A stretch of DNA of 64,000 nucleotides from Cyanobacteria bacterium SZAS-4 (GCA_018266255.1 JAFEAT010000011.1:41003-105002), one strand, 5' to 3'; shown: positions 35,528-43,130, counted from the first letter of the stretch. The notes: a model not told the origin generated them from the sequence alone. Translations and numbers: made by a program.

Positions 35528-36292
35528 ATGAACAAATTTTTGTCAGCGCTGTTTGCAATTTATTTCTTTTCTTCGTGCGCATTTTTTGTTTGCATCTCGG
35601 CATTGACCTGTCTATTTACTGCCGCATTCGACCCAAGAAGAAGAGCCGTTCATGCCTTTTCTTGCTGGTGGGGGTACCACTATTTCCAGATCAACCCTTT
35701 CTGGAAGCTTTCGTATGAAGGCGTGGAAAACATCAAGCCCGACAAAACATACGTGCTCATCGCTAACCATCAATCTTTAGCCGACATCCTCGTGGTGTAC
35801 GGATTGCACAAAAGATTCAAGTGGATCTCAAAAGAATCAATCTACAAAGTTCCGTTCATCGGCTGGAATATGGCTTTGAATCAAGATGTTCTCCTTCGTC
35901 GCGGCGATATGAAGAGCATCAGAGAAATGATGGACACATGCAGAGGCTGGCTAAAAAAAGATTGTTCGATCATGTTATTTCCCGAAGGAACGCGTTCAGA
36001 AGACGGTGAAATTCAACCATTCAGAGACGGTGCATTTCGTCTGGCGATGGACTGCGGCGTAGATGTAATTCCAATCGTCATTGATGGAACTTTCGATCTA
36101 TTGCCAAAAGGAAGCTCCCAACTAATCTTCAAAAAACACATCCGCATCAAGGTATTGCCACCAGTAGACTGCGCCCCATTCAACGGAAGCTCAGGCGCAA
36201 TGCGAACGGCAGTGCGCGAGCAAATGGTGCAAACGCTAGCAGAAATGCGAAACCAAACCCCAAAGAAAATCGAACCAGCCAAAGTTGTTTGA
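35528..36292 (+). CDS. plsC: 1-acyl-sn-glycerol-3-phosphate acyltransferase (PlsC-like)
   Basis: 254 aa. A membrane-anchoring N-terminal helix is followed by the acyltransferase motifs: ANHQSLAD gives the HX4D pair (H81, D86), and MLFPEGTRSEDG near 150-160 is the glycerol-phosphate-binding block. The family transfers an acyl chain to lysophosphatidate, making phosphatidate for membranes. A GAGAAGA site precedes the ATG. Confidence 0.85.
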   Translation: MNKFLSALFAIYFFSSCAFFVCISALTCLFTAAFDPRRRAVHAFSCWWGYHYFQINPFWKLSYEGVENIKPDKTYVLIANHQSLADILVVYGLHKRFKWISKESIYKVPFIGWNMALNQDVLLRRGDMKSIREMMDTCRGWLKKDCSIMLFPEGTRSEDGEIQPFRDGAFRLAMDCGVDVIPIVIDGTFDLLPKGSSQLIFKKHIRIKVLPPVDCAPFNGSSGAMRTAVREQMVQTLAEMRNQTPKKIEPAKVV

Positions 36293-36293
36293 G

Positions 36294-36350
36294 ATGGAGC
36301 GCCGGCTTCATCCGGCAGGGCCGCCGGTCTATTGACCGGCGTCTTTAACC
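36294..36350 (+). repeat. Dispersed two-hairpin element, copy B
   Basis: ATGGAGCGCCGGCTTC, ATCCGGCA, GGGCCGCC, then CGCCGGTC...GACCGGCG. Copy A at 7285 has the same order, with CGCCA/TGGCG in place of CGCCGGTC/GACCGGCG. It starts one base after the PlsC stop. Confidence 0.6.
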
Positions 36351-36382
36351 AATTTTTTTAGCCAACGGCTTTAACCAACGTC

Positions 36383-37099
36383 TTAGACTGAAGCAACAAC
36401 ATCCTTGCAAAACACAACGCAAGGAAAGAGCGTCACATCTTCAAACGCGCTACAAACAGTCCAACCTTCCCTAGCGCGCAAGTCGATAATCTCCTGCAGC
36501 TTCTTCGTCTGGTTGCTAAAAATGCCACCATGCGCGTGCTCGACGAGATACTCAGTATCAGATTTCCCTTCATGAGAAAGCAAGATCAGCACAGGCGATA
36601 ATCCAGCGTGCATCACAGATTGCAACTTGCACTTCGTGTGCAATTCCTGCTGCATAATTTCGCGTTTGATAGTCTCTGCATTGCTCTTCGTAATCGAAAC
36701 TGGAATGAGCACAACCTTCATGCTGTCTGATGGAGAAAGATTCGAGTCTTTCTTATAGACACCAACTGGAGGACTCATCGGACTATCAAGAACGGTCAGC
36801 ACTTTCCAGCCTTCATCATGACGACGCCAGAGAGTTTCTCTAATCTCATCAACTTCGCCGTGACCCTTCACGTGTGGCACTTCCTCAACCAGGAAATCAG
36901 CGGCCGATACACCTTCAGCTTTCACAAAGATCAGCGATGGCATGCGAATTTCGTCGCCGCAAGCTTCGACTGCCTCCCAGCCTTTTCCGGCCATCTCATT
37001 GACGACCCTGCGTACAGCATCGACTTGATGCTCGCCAGATTGGTTTTTAACTGCCACCACCTGGTATTCCAAGGATCTTGCTGTAGTGCTTGGGTCCAT
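36383..37099 (-). CDS. Protein with three DUF4177-like repeats
   Basis: 238 aa from ATG 37099, with GAGGCG upstream; a longer frame is not supported. Three similar segments end in GWE/GWK/GWT (EMAGKGWEAVEACGD, RRHDEGWKVLTVLDS, RAREGWTVCSAFED), each after a helix and followed by hydrophobic strands, as in the small DUF4177 fold. No signal peptide. Function unknown; perhaps a multi-domain binding protein. Confidence 0.65.
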   Translation of the reverse strand: MDPSTTARSLEYQVVAVKNQSGEHQVDAVRRVVNEMAGKGWEAVEACGDEIRMPSLIFVKAEGVSAADFLVEEVPHVKGHGEVDEIRETLWRRHDEGWKVLTVLDSPMSPPVGVYKKDSNLSPSDSMKVVLIPVSITKSNAETIKREIMQQELHTKCKLQSVMHAGLSPVLILLSHEGKSDTEYLVEHAHGGIFSNQTKKLQEIIDLRAREGWTVCSAFEDVTLFPCVVFCKDVVASV

Positions 37100-37182
37100 G
37101 TCTTGCGCCTCAAAAAATGCTAGAAGTACAATTATATAAGAGATCCCTGAGTTCAATCCTTTATTCGCCAAGAGGCAAAATC

Positions 37183-37725
37183 GTGTCAAGAAATAATGCG
37201 ATGACAAGATCCCTGCTACTGTCCAGTCTCAGTCTTCTCGGTCTCCTCTTCGTGCCAAGCTCCGCATCTGCAGAATCTTTTTCTGCGAAAGTCGTCTCGG
37301 TTCCAGATGGTGACAGCCTAAACATTGTGCGCTCTCCTGGCGGTAAGAGCGAGAAAGTAATTTTGTACGGAATCGATTGCCCCGAGATGGGTCAAGAATT
37401 CGGTCAAGAAGCTCGCGCTTTCACCGATGGTGCCTGCTACAAAAAAGAAGTGAAGATCGAAGAGTCCGGCAAAGACTCGAAAGGTCGCATCGTTGGAATT
37501 ATCTTTCTTGCCGACGGAACGAATTTAAACCAGCAATTAGTTGAGAAAGGATTGGCATGGTGGAGCGATAAATACGCACCGAACGACAAAACATTGAAGG
37601 ACCTTTTCACTGCCGCCAAAACGCAGAAAGTTGGATTGTGGGCTTCTGCCACAAAACCAGTGCCACCATGGTTATTCCGCAATGGTGAAAAAACAGTAGG
37701 CGCACAAATTCGTCCAAAGGAATGA
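37183..37725 (+). CDS. Secreted thermonuclease-like protein (SNase fold)
   Basis: 180 aa from GTG 37183 (AAGAGG seven bases upstream). Signal peptide ending SASA. The SNase fold is shown by VVSVPDGDSLNIV (Ca2+ ligand Asp), LYGIDCPEMGQEFGQEARAF and the KGRIVGIIF strand. Catalytic Glu68 and Arg102 are kept, but the position of the first active-site arginine (Arg35 in staphylococcal nuclease; Arg in the common RLYGID block) is Ile60. Reduced or altered nuclease activity is possible. Confidence 0.8.
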   Translation: MSRNNAMTRSLLLSSLSLLGLLFVPSSASAESFSAKVVSVPDGDSLNIVRSPGGKSEKVILYGIDCPEMGQEFGQEARAFTDGACYKKEVKIEESGKDSKGRIVGIIFLADGTNLNQQLVEKGLAWWSDKYAPNDKTLKDLFTAAKTQKVGLWASATKPVPPWLFRNGEKTVGAQIRPKE

Positions 37726-37844
37726 TAAAAACTTGTAGTAATTGATTTCAATTGCTCCACAATCACAGCCGTCCTAAAAAAGAAGATTTGAACGTCGTTT
37801 CCGATGGACAGCCTATATCAAATGTTTTTAGAGGGTTTGGAGTC

Positions 37845-38351
37845 GTGAGAAAGATTGTTTTGACAACTGTATCTGCCTTGTTTCTGGGTTCGCTCATCGG
37901 GTCGAGCGCGCTCGCTGCGGGAGGTCCGATTACTGAATCCGAGGTCAAGAACGCGCTCGGCTGCTTACCCAGTCTTGCTGACCCGCCTGATGAAATGGTT
38001 CAATTCAAAAACGGCAAATTTGTCTCGAAAGATTATCCTTTCGCCAATATTCGAGCCACTGCATTTGGTGTATTGGATGGGGCACCGGCCGCGGTTGGCG
38101 AAGTATGTTGGAATACTGGCGGCAGTGGCAACTGGGAAGTAATCGAACTGTTTCGTAGGAAGAAAGACGGACATGTTGTCGGCGACAAGGTCTACTGGCC
38201 ACGCAATCTTCCGAACGGCGGAACTATGGTTGGTAGGATCGAAATAAAGGGCAACAAGATTTACCTTTACGGCGAAGCGCCAATGGAACATCGGACAATC
38301 AAAAAGCCATTGATTGTCGGCACTAAGGATTTTGAGCAAAATCGAGAGTAA
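37845..38351 (+). CDS. Small secreted protein
   Basis: 168 aa from GTG 37845 with GAGGG upstream. Signal peptide (MRKIVLTTVSALFLGSLIGS, ending ALA). The mature part (CLPSLADPPDEMVQFKNGKF, WNTGGSGNWEVIELFRRKKD) is beta-rich with no recognised family. Confidence 0.65.
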   Translation: MRKIVLTTVSALFLGSLIGSSALAAGGPITESEVKNALGCLPSLADPPDEMVQFKNGKFVSKDYPFANIRATAFGVLDGAPAAVGEVCWNTGGSGNWEVIELFRRKKDGHVVGDKVYWPRNLPNGGTMVGRIEIKGNKIYLYGEAPMEHRTIKKPLIVGTKDFEQNRE

Positions 38352-38383
38352 CTAGCCTTCACGGAACGCGTTTGAAGTATCAC

Positions 38384-38590
38384 CTATTTTATTTTTCGAA
38401 AGGTTTTGAGGACTTGCGAACCGAGATTTAAATTCTCTCGACCACCAGCACCGCAGCGGATTGTTATTGTCAGCAAGCGGGTTTCATCCTGTCCGATTAA
38501 CTCGCACCAATCCGAACCAGTAAGTGTTTTTCTCTTCTGGGTTGATGTGCACTGGTAACACTTGATTCCATCAAGTGAAACCTTTTGCAC
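38384..38590 (-). CDS. Possible 68-aa hypothetical protein
   Basis: GTG start with AAAGAG upstream. The sequence KCYQCTSTQKRKTLTGSDWC has a Cys-x2-Cys pair and reads like a small zinc- or disulfide-stabilised protein. It follows the next low-confidence frame on the same strand. May be a decayed gene remnant. Confidence 0.3.
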   Translation of the reverse strand: MQKVSLDGIKCYQCTSTQKRKTLTGSDWCELIGQDETRLLTITIRCGAGGRENLNLGSQVLKTFRKIK

Positions 38591-38644
38591 TTTACTCTTT
38601 AATTTGTGTTTGTCCGTTCGTCTCGATCTTCCCGAAGCCGATAC

Positions 38645-38845
38645 TTAGCTTGCTTCCGCTTCGTTTGATTTCCCAGAACTTGCTTGATTTTTCGTCTCGA
38701 AATTCATATCTGGGCATGAACCAACCTCTGCAGCCTCCAGGAATCTATTAGTGACCATGATCGGATTTTTTCTGTTCACAAATAAGTAGACCTCAACGAC
38801 ATCTTGTACCCAGCATCGACTACTTTCAGGTCTGAATCTTTTCAT
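38645..38845 (-). CDS. Possible 66-aa hypothetical protein
   Basis: ATG start without a clear ribosome site. RCWVQDVVEVYLFVNRKNPI is protein-like; the tail is polar. Together with the frame at 38384 it could be one small operon or the two pieces of a broken gene. Confidence 0.25.
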   Translation of the reverse strand: MKRFRPESSRCWVQDVVEVYLFVNRKNPIMVTNRFLEAAEVGSCPDMNFETKNQASSGKSNEAEAS

Positions 38846-38967
38846 CGATAGATTCAGTCAGGCTTCGTGCAAGGTCTATTCATGCGCAGTCCAGCTGATT
38901 TTCATTCGGATTATGCACACTATTGCCGTGGTATGAAGACTCCAGAAACGCAAAGGCAAGAAATTTC

Positions 38968-40101
38968 ATGACTGAGCACCGGCCTCCAAAAGAACAGATT
39001 CAGATTAAACTCGTCGAGGTTGCCCCTGTGACGAGCGTTGGCGAGCAGAAGTTGATTAAGGCAAAAGTAGAATCCGCTTCTCGTCTTTCGCATCCTGCAA
39101 TCGTGCCAATGTACGATTTTGGTTTCGCAGACGATGGCATTCCATACCTCGTTGCCGAAAAAATAGACGAACCGACGATCGCAGAATTTCTAAAGAGAGA
39201 ACGGTTAGATGCACAGACTGCTCTCGAATATTCGATGCAGCTTGCAGAGGCTCTTGCCTTAGCCCACACCATGGGCGTCACGCATGGCAATATACGCGCA
39301 AGCAACATTTTCGTCGGCGATGAGGATTCAGCCGGCAATCGCATTCGACTCGGCTGCTTCGGTCTGCCTGCACAGGAAAAAATGGGCCCGCCGACAATGT
39401 CTGATGATGTTGTCGCGCTCGGGAAAGTGTTGTCTCAACTTGTTGACGGCGTTGCAATCTCGCCAGAGTTTGGAACCGTGATCGACTTTTGTTTAAATCG
39501 AGATGCCGCATCCCGTTACAAGGACGGACGAGAGGTGCTCGAAAATCTTCTCCTCGTTCGGCAAAGGAAATTGCCACAGCCACCTCAAGAGCGACCCGGA
39601 CAAAAACTGCTGTCGAAGCCGGTAATAACAGGTGCCATAATGGTGGCAGTCGGCATAACGGCTCTGCTCGTCTTGGCTTTTCAGAGCAGTTTTCACTTGG
39701 CTCCCACCTCCAACTTGCCGTCATCAACACCACAGGCGGTGCAATCAGCGCCAACCGACCAGGCTGTTGTTCGATCGGTAAATCAACCTGGGCAAATTCG
39801 TTCTTCCGCTCCGATTCAATCACCGGCGCCACTTGAGGTGCCCCCGTCGCTTGGTCACTTGATCAGCAAAGACAAAATCAAAAACGCCGCGGTGTTGGGT
39901 GGAATCACCGCCGCCGCGGCCTATCAGACACTCGATGGGCAGCAGAAAGAACGAGCCCGCTCTGCTATTTTGCACGGAGCGGGAAGCGGTATCCACAAAT
40001 GGCAAACAATGGATTCCGGGGCAAGAGATTCTCTAAAACAAAAAGCATCGAACGCGGCCCACAAGGCCATCGGCTTGTGGCACCGGCTGCCGAATAAGTA
40101 A
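38968..40101 (+). CDS. Membrane-anchored pseudokinase
   Basis: 377 aa from ATG 38968; an upstream ATG lacks support. The fold follows Hanks kinases (SASRLSHPAIVPMYDFGFAD, LVAEKIDEPTIAEFL, ALALAHTMGVTHGNIRASN), but the Gly loop and lysine-bearing strand are missing, HRD is replaced by HGN (106-108) and DFG by CFG (130-132). It is therefore expected to be inactive. One membrane helix (about 218-238) leads to a Pro-rich and helical external tail. It may bind kinase substrates or regulators; compare the active kinase at 21079. Confidence 0.8.
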   Translation: MTEHRPPKEQIQIKLVEVAPVTSVGEQKLIKAKVESASRLSHPAIVPMYDFGFADDGIPYLVAEKIDEPTIAEFLKRERLDAQTALEYSMQLAEALALAHTMGVTHGNIRASNIFVGDEDSAGNRIRLGCFGLPAQEKMGPPTMSDDVVALGKVLSQLVDGVAISPEFGTVIDFCLNRDAASRYKDGREVLENLLLVRQRKLPQPPQERPGQKLLSKPVITGAIMVAVGITALLVLAFQSSFHLAPTSNLPSSTPQAVQSAPTDQAVVRSVNQPGQIRSSAPIQSPAPLEVPPSLGHLISKDKIKNAAVLGGITAAAAYQTLDGQQKERARSAILHGAGSGIHKWQTMDSGARDSLKQKASNAAHKAIGLWHRLPNK

Positions 40102-40108
40102 TTAGGAT

Positions 40109-40190
40109 TCGGAGCACCTGGACTTGCACCAGGGAAGCCGTGAGGCGGCTGCTTTACAGGCAGGTGGAATTGCTGCTCTCCCATACTCCG
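40109..40190 (-). tRNA. tRNA-Tyr (GTA)
   Basis: Class II tRNA of 82 bases. Acceptor CGGAGTA/TGCTCCG, anticodon loop CTGTAAA (GTA) on stem CTGC/GCAG, long variable arm, T-loop TGCAAGT instead of the usual TTC start. CCA is not encoded. Confidence 0.8.
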
Positions 40191-40260
40191 TTGATTGTAT
40201 GTTCCGGCGATTGAGTGTCTCGTTAATGAATGTCTTGTTAATTGGATGTCTCGTTTTACT

Positions 40261-40337
40261 TGGTCCCTGAAGACGGATTCGAACCGTCAACTCACTGCGT
40301 TTAAAACAGTTGCATCTACCAATTGTGCTACTCAGGG
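40261..40337 (-). tRNA. tRNA with UAA anticodon (Leu-type), short variable arm
   Basis: Acceptor CCCTGAG/TTCAGGG, anticodon stem ACTGT/GCAGT with loop TTTAAAC, giving anticodon UAA; variable region GAGTT (five bases); T-arm GACGG-TTCGAAT-CCGTC; CCA encoded. Leucine tRNAs normally carry a long variable arm, so the identity is uncertain. Three bases separate it from the Pro-type tRNA. Confidence 0.75.
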
Positions 40338-40340
40338 AAA

Positions 40341-40416
40341 TGGTCTGAGCGGAAGGTGCTGCCCCCTCTGCCTCTCGCTTCCAACGCGAGCGCTCTGCTA
40401 GATGAGCTACGCCCAG
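40341..40416 (-). tRNA. tRNA-Pro-like (TGG) with atypical elbow
   Basis: Acceptor CTGGGCG/CGCTCAG, D-stem GCTC/GAGC, anticodon stem CTCGC/GCGAG with loop GTTGGAA (TGG), T-stem GAGGG/CCTTC, CCA encoded. The D-loop ATCTAGCA lacks G18-G19 and the T-loop is GGCAGCA, lacking T54, T55 and A58. Both halves of the normal D-loop/T-loop contact are thus altered. Confidence 0.65.
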
Positions 40417-40419
40417 ATA

Positions 40420-40495
40420 TGGCGGTGCCGAGGAGATTCGAACTCCCGTTTTCTGCGCTGACAACACAGCGTCCTTACCGCTAGACGACGGCACC
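40420..40495 (-). tRNA. tRNA-Asp (GTC)
   Basis: Acceptor GGTGCCG/CGGCACC, anticodon stem CTGTG/CGCAG with loop TTGTCAG, canonical T-loop TTCGAAT, CCA encoded. Three bases separate it from the Pro-type tRNA. Confidence 0.9.
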
Positions 40496-40751
40496 GTATG
40501 TAGTGATCACTTTTGGTTGCTTCTGTTATGTATTCTTTCTTCAGTTCCTTCGAAAATGTTCTGGTTTTTAAATACGTGCGTGTCTATCTGCCGCACCGAG
40601 TATGGTGCGCGGTACGTGCGTGTCTACACGCTGATGATGGATGTGTCTACCGCTGAAACATAGGCGGGGCTGGCATCTCGGCGATTGGAATGGGATCCGC
40701 GAACAGTCTGCACTGTGCGGTTCCCACGCCAATTGCGAATGCGCAATAATT
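40496..40751. other. Spacer between tRNA-Glu and tRNA-Asp
   Basis: 256 bases with a GCACC/GGTGC hairpin (40593-40608) flanked by direct repeats of TACGTGCGTGTCTA (40574 and 40613). A GC-rich stretch from 40668 to 40735 has weak tRNA-like pairing but no canonical T-loop and is not called. Confidence 0.4.
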
Positions 40752-40824
40752 TGACGCTAGCGGGGTTCGAACCCGCGTTCTCAAGTTGAAGGCCTGATTT
40801 CCTGACCAATTAGAAGATAGCGCC
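40752..40824 (-). tRNA. tRNA-Glu (TTC)
   Basis: Acceptor GGCGCTA/TAGCGTC, D-stem TTCT/GGAA, anticodon stem TCAGG/CTTGA with loop CCTTCAA (TTC), T-arm GCGGG-TTCGAAC-CCCGC. CCA is not encoded. Position 33, almost always U, is C. Confidence 0.85.
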
Positions 40825-41201
40825 GCGTTTAAGTTGACTGGTGCTGAAGCCGCCAATCTAGCTGTTAAACGCGTTTCTCTCTCGATGTTCATGATCCTTT
40901 ACCCTATATAAATCCGCAGCAACATTCAGCCTTGTCGGCTTCGTATCTAAGTGCTGTGGATAGGGATACAGTTTCATGACCTAAGACCTTTTTCTTGCCG
41001 CGCACAAATTTGCGCGGTCTCGCTATTTACAGATTACATCTACTTCTTACGCTGGTCAAGTGAGTTGTGCACTTTAATTTGCACATTTCTTTTCCATTTT
41101 ATTTTGAAGCTGATTTTAAAGTTGACGATTCAATGACGATCATGTTCCATCGTTCGCCTGCATTTTTTTGAGGTCAATGTGTAGACCCATGTCCCATTCA
41201 T
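40825..41201. other. Region upstream of the tRNA array
   Basis: 377 bases. TTTATATAGGG on the minus strand near 40900 could be the -10 region of the tRNA operon. A CCGCGCA/TGCGCGG hairpin lies at 40998-41017. No gene seen. Confidence 0.35.
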
Positions 41202-41501
41202 TCAAGAGCCTAGCAGCTGCGCCCAAAGCTGCTCTTTCTGCGCATGACAGTTGACCAAGATCGCATTCGGCAGTCCATATTTTTCAATTAGAGTTGTTGC
41301 GTCGCTGTATTTCCCGCGTGTCAAAATTTCTGCTTTGAACCATATGTCTGGTTTGTCGTCAGAACTAAATTCGGTCATGCGTATAGACGCTACACTGTCT
41401 GCTGGGGCTTGAGGCGCGGCGGCTCCGTCATCGTAGGGTGGCGTAGACAGCCATCCTTCTGCGAGCAAGTGGAAATCGTAAATGCTTTTGTTTAGTGACA
41501 T
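41202..41501 (-). CDS. 99-aa hypothetical protein
   Basis: From ATG 41501; the longer frame adds 23 residues without support. Soluble, mixed alpha/beta (MSLNKSIYDFHLLAEGWLST, TTLIEKYGLPNAILVNCHAQ). No family recognised. Confidence 0.5.
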   Translation of the reverse strand: MSLNKSIYDFHLLAEGWLSTPPYDDGAAAPQAPADSVASIRMTEFSSDDKPDIWFKAEILTRGKYSDATTLIEKYGLPNAILVNCHAQKEQLWAQLLGS

Positions 41502-41942
41502 TTCTTTTGAGCCAGAGATTTGTAGTTGCGCAAACAAAAAATATTGTTTGGTTAATTGTCTATGCACCAAATGCGGTGCTAATTAAATATTCTAGTAAAC
41601 TGTGTTTTGGATTTCGTCTGCAATTTGTTTTGTTCGCTGAGATTTCTGTCTTCTCAATTCCATTATCGCCTGCGACAGATTTATTTCGGGCAGATCGCAA
41701 CGCGCAGATTCGCAAAAATGTTAACTGGCGACCCTGATACCTGAAAGATTTGCCCATTTTAATGCTGGATGTCAGCAAGGCGAATCGTGCACTGGCGTTG
41801 GCTCAGCAGGCACGATTCCAGCAAGTGTCTCAAGGCGCCCACCGCTCTGGGTGTCTTCAGCCCCTTTGAAAGTTCTCATAACCCTGCCGGAGCAGTCGAT
41901 TTGGCACTATGATCTGGTGGTTTATTGGGCACCCTGACGCTG
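41502..41942 (+). other. Intergenic region with structured leader
   Basis: GAATCGTGC (41782-41790) pairs with GCACGATTC (41810-41818), nested within GCTGGA (41764) and TCCAGC (41817). CACC/GGTG pairing follows before 41865. It may form the RNA leader of the gene at 41943; no known riboswitch class is recognised. A GCACC/GGTGC hairpin lies at 41566-41581. Confidence 0.4.
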
Positions 41943-43130
41943 ATGTCTGCTACCGACCAATCCCGAAAATTTTTCAGCACCGCCCTCGTCTCGGTGTGCT
42001 TACTGTTTGCGCTCGATGCGTGCTATTCGTTAGCGCGTCCGCAGGGTAAGGAAGATCGCTTTCAGCTCGATCAATCCGACGTGCTCAATGTCCTCAAGGC
42101 ATACCGCAGCGAACCCAAGGCTCCAGATATCGCGTTGCTTGGTTCGTCGCTGATTGAAGTTCCGAATATCGAGGCTGCTGCGATTGCAGCAAACAAACCT
42201 GTAGACCGATTGACTCACCATCGCTGTGATTATCTAGAAAAGGAACTGACCAATCAAGTTGGATACAAGCCAACCGTTGTCTCGCTCGCGGTCGGCGGCG
42301 AAATGGTCTCTGACGCTTACTTGCTCTCCAAACGTTTGCTCGTTGGTGCACGGGCACCGCGTGCCATCATATATGGTATCGGTCCTCGTGACTTTCAAGA
42401 TAATCTGATGCCCGGTGTGGACTCGAGTGATACTTTTAAATTGTTGTCTTCGGTCGATGACCTGCCTGATTTGCTGCAGTCGCGCCAGCTCTCGCCTGAG
42501 ACTAAATTGACTCTGACGATGGAAAATCTGTCTGGCTTCTGGAGCAATCGAACTCAACTAGCTTCGTTCACAAATCAATCGCTGGCAAACACTGTCACAC
42601 CGTTTTTCCCCGATATGAAGCGCTCTCTTTCTGAAGCTCCGAAGAAGACCGATGTTCGCACTTTTATCGCCGGAATGATAGCTCCTGGGCAAGCTGTTTG
42701 GCACCCCGACGATGAGTATATGTTGCAGAATTATCTGAGCCGATATAATCCCATTGCCCCAGTTCAAATTGAAACACAGCTTGGATACTTTCAGCGTTTG
42801 ATTGACCTTTGCAAAGCACGCAAGATTCCGATCATGATCGCCAACATGCCACTCGGCGAAATCAATCGAAAGGTTATGGCACCGGGATTCTATGAGAAAT
42901 ATTTGGCGGATACGCAGAAGATTTGTCGCGAACAAAATGTTCCGTATATTGATCTGAATGTCGCTCCACTCGCTTCGAAAGAAAATTTCCTGGACACTGT
43001 CCACTTAAATCCAACAGGCAGTGCTTTGATGTTTTCGATGATGTCGAACCAGATCGATCCAACGGTTGCAGTCGCTCTTCACCAAGCTGATGAGGCGATA
43101 GCCTCGACAAAATCTAGTAAAACCTATTAG
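41943..43130 (+). CDS. Membrane-anchored SGNH-like hydrolase or acyltransferase
   Basis: 395 aa from ATG 41943 (six codons into a longer frame). One N-terminal membrane helix (FFSTALVSVCLLFALDACYS). IALLGSSLIEVPN resembles the SGNH block I serine region and ENFLDTVHLNPTGSALM the DxxH block V, as in AlgX/DltD-like envelope acyltransferases. It would act outside the membrane on polysaccharide or teichoic-acid-like polymer; substrate unknown. Confidence 0.7.
   Translation: MSATDQSRKFFSTALVSVCLLFALDACYSLARPQGKEDRFQLDQSDVLNVLKAYRSEPKAPDIALLGSSLIEVPNIEAAAIAANKPVDRLTHHRCDYLEKELTNQVGYKPTVVSLAVGGEMVSDAYLLSKRLLVGARAPRAIIYGIGPRDFQDNLMPGVDSSDTFKLLSSVDDLPDLLQSRQLSPETKLTLTMENLSGFWSNRTQLASFTNQSLANTVTPFFPDMKRSLSEAPKKTDVRTFIAGMIAPGQAVWHPDDEYMLQNYLSRYNPIAPVQIETQLGYFQRLIDLCKARKIPIMIANMPLGEINRKVMAPGFYEKYLADTQKICREQNVPYIDLNVAPLASKENFLDTVHLNPTGSALMFSMMSNQIDPTVAVALHQADEAIASTKSSKTY

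Larger units (their letters stand above)
38352..38967. other. Gene-poor stretch before the pseudokinase
   Basis: About 600 bases with two minus-strand open frames listed separately at low confidence. No repeats or RNA genes were seen. Confidence 0.35.

Noticed and set aside
40668..40735. Possible sixth tRNA-like fold on the plus strand
   Set aside because: Acceptor pairing is imperfect and no TTCGAAT-type T-loop or clear anticodon stem is present.
41560..41778. Minus-strand 72-residue frame
   Set aside because: Overlaps the upstream region of the 99-aa gene and the leader of the SGNH-like gene; composition is not protein-like.
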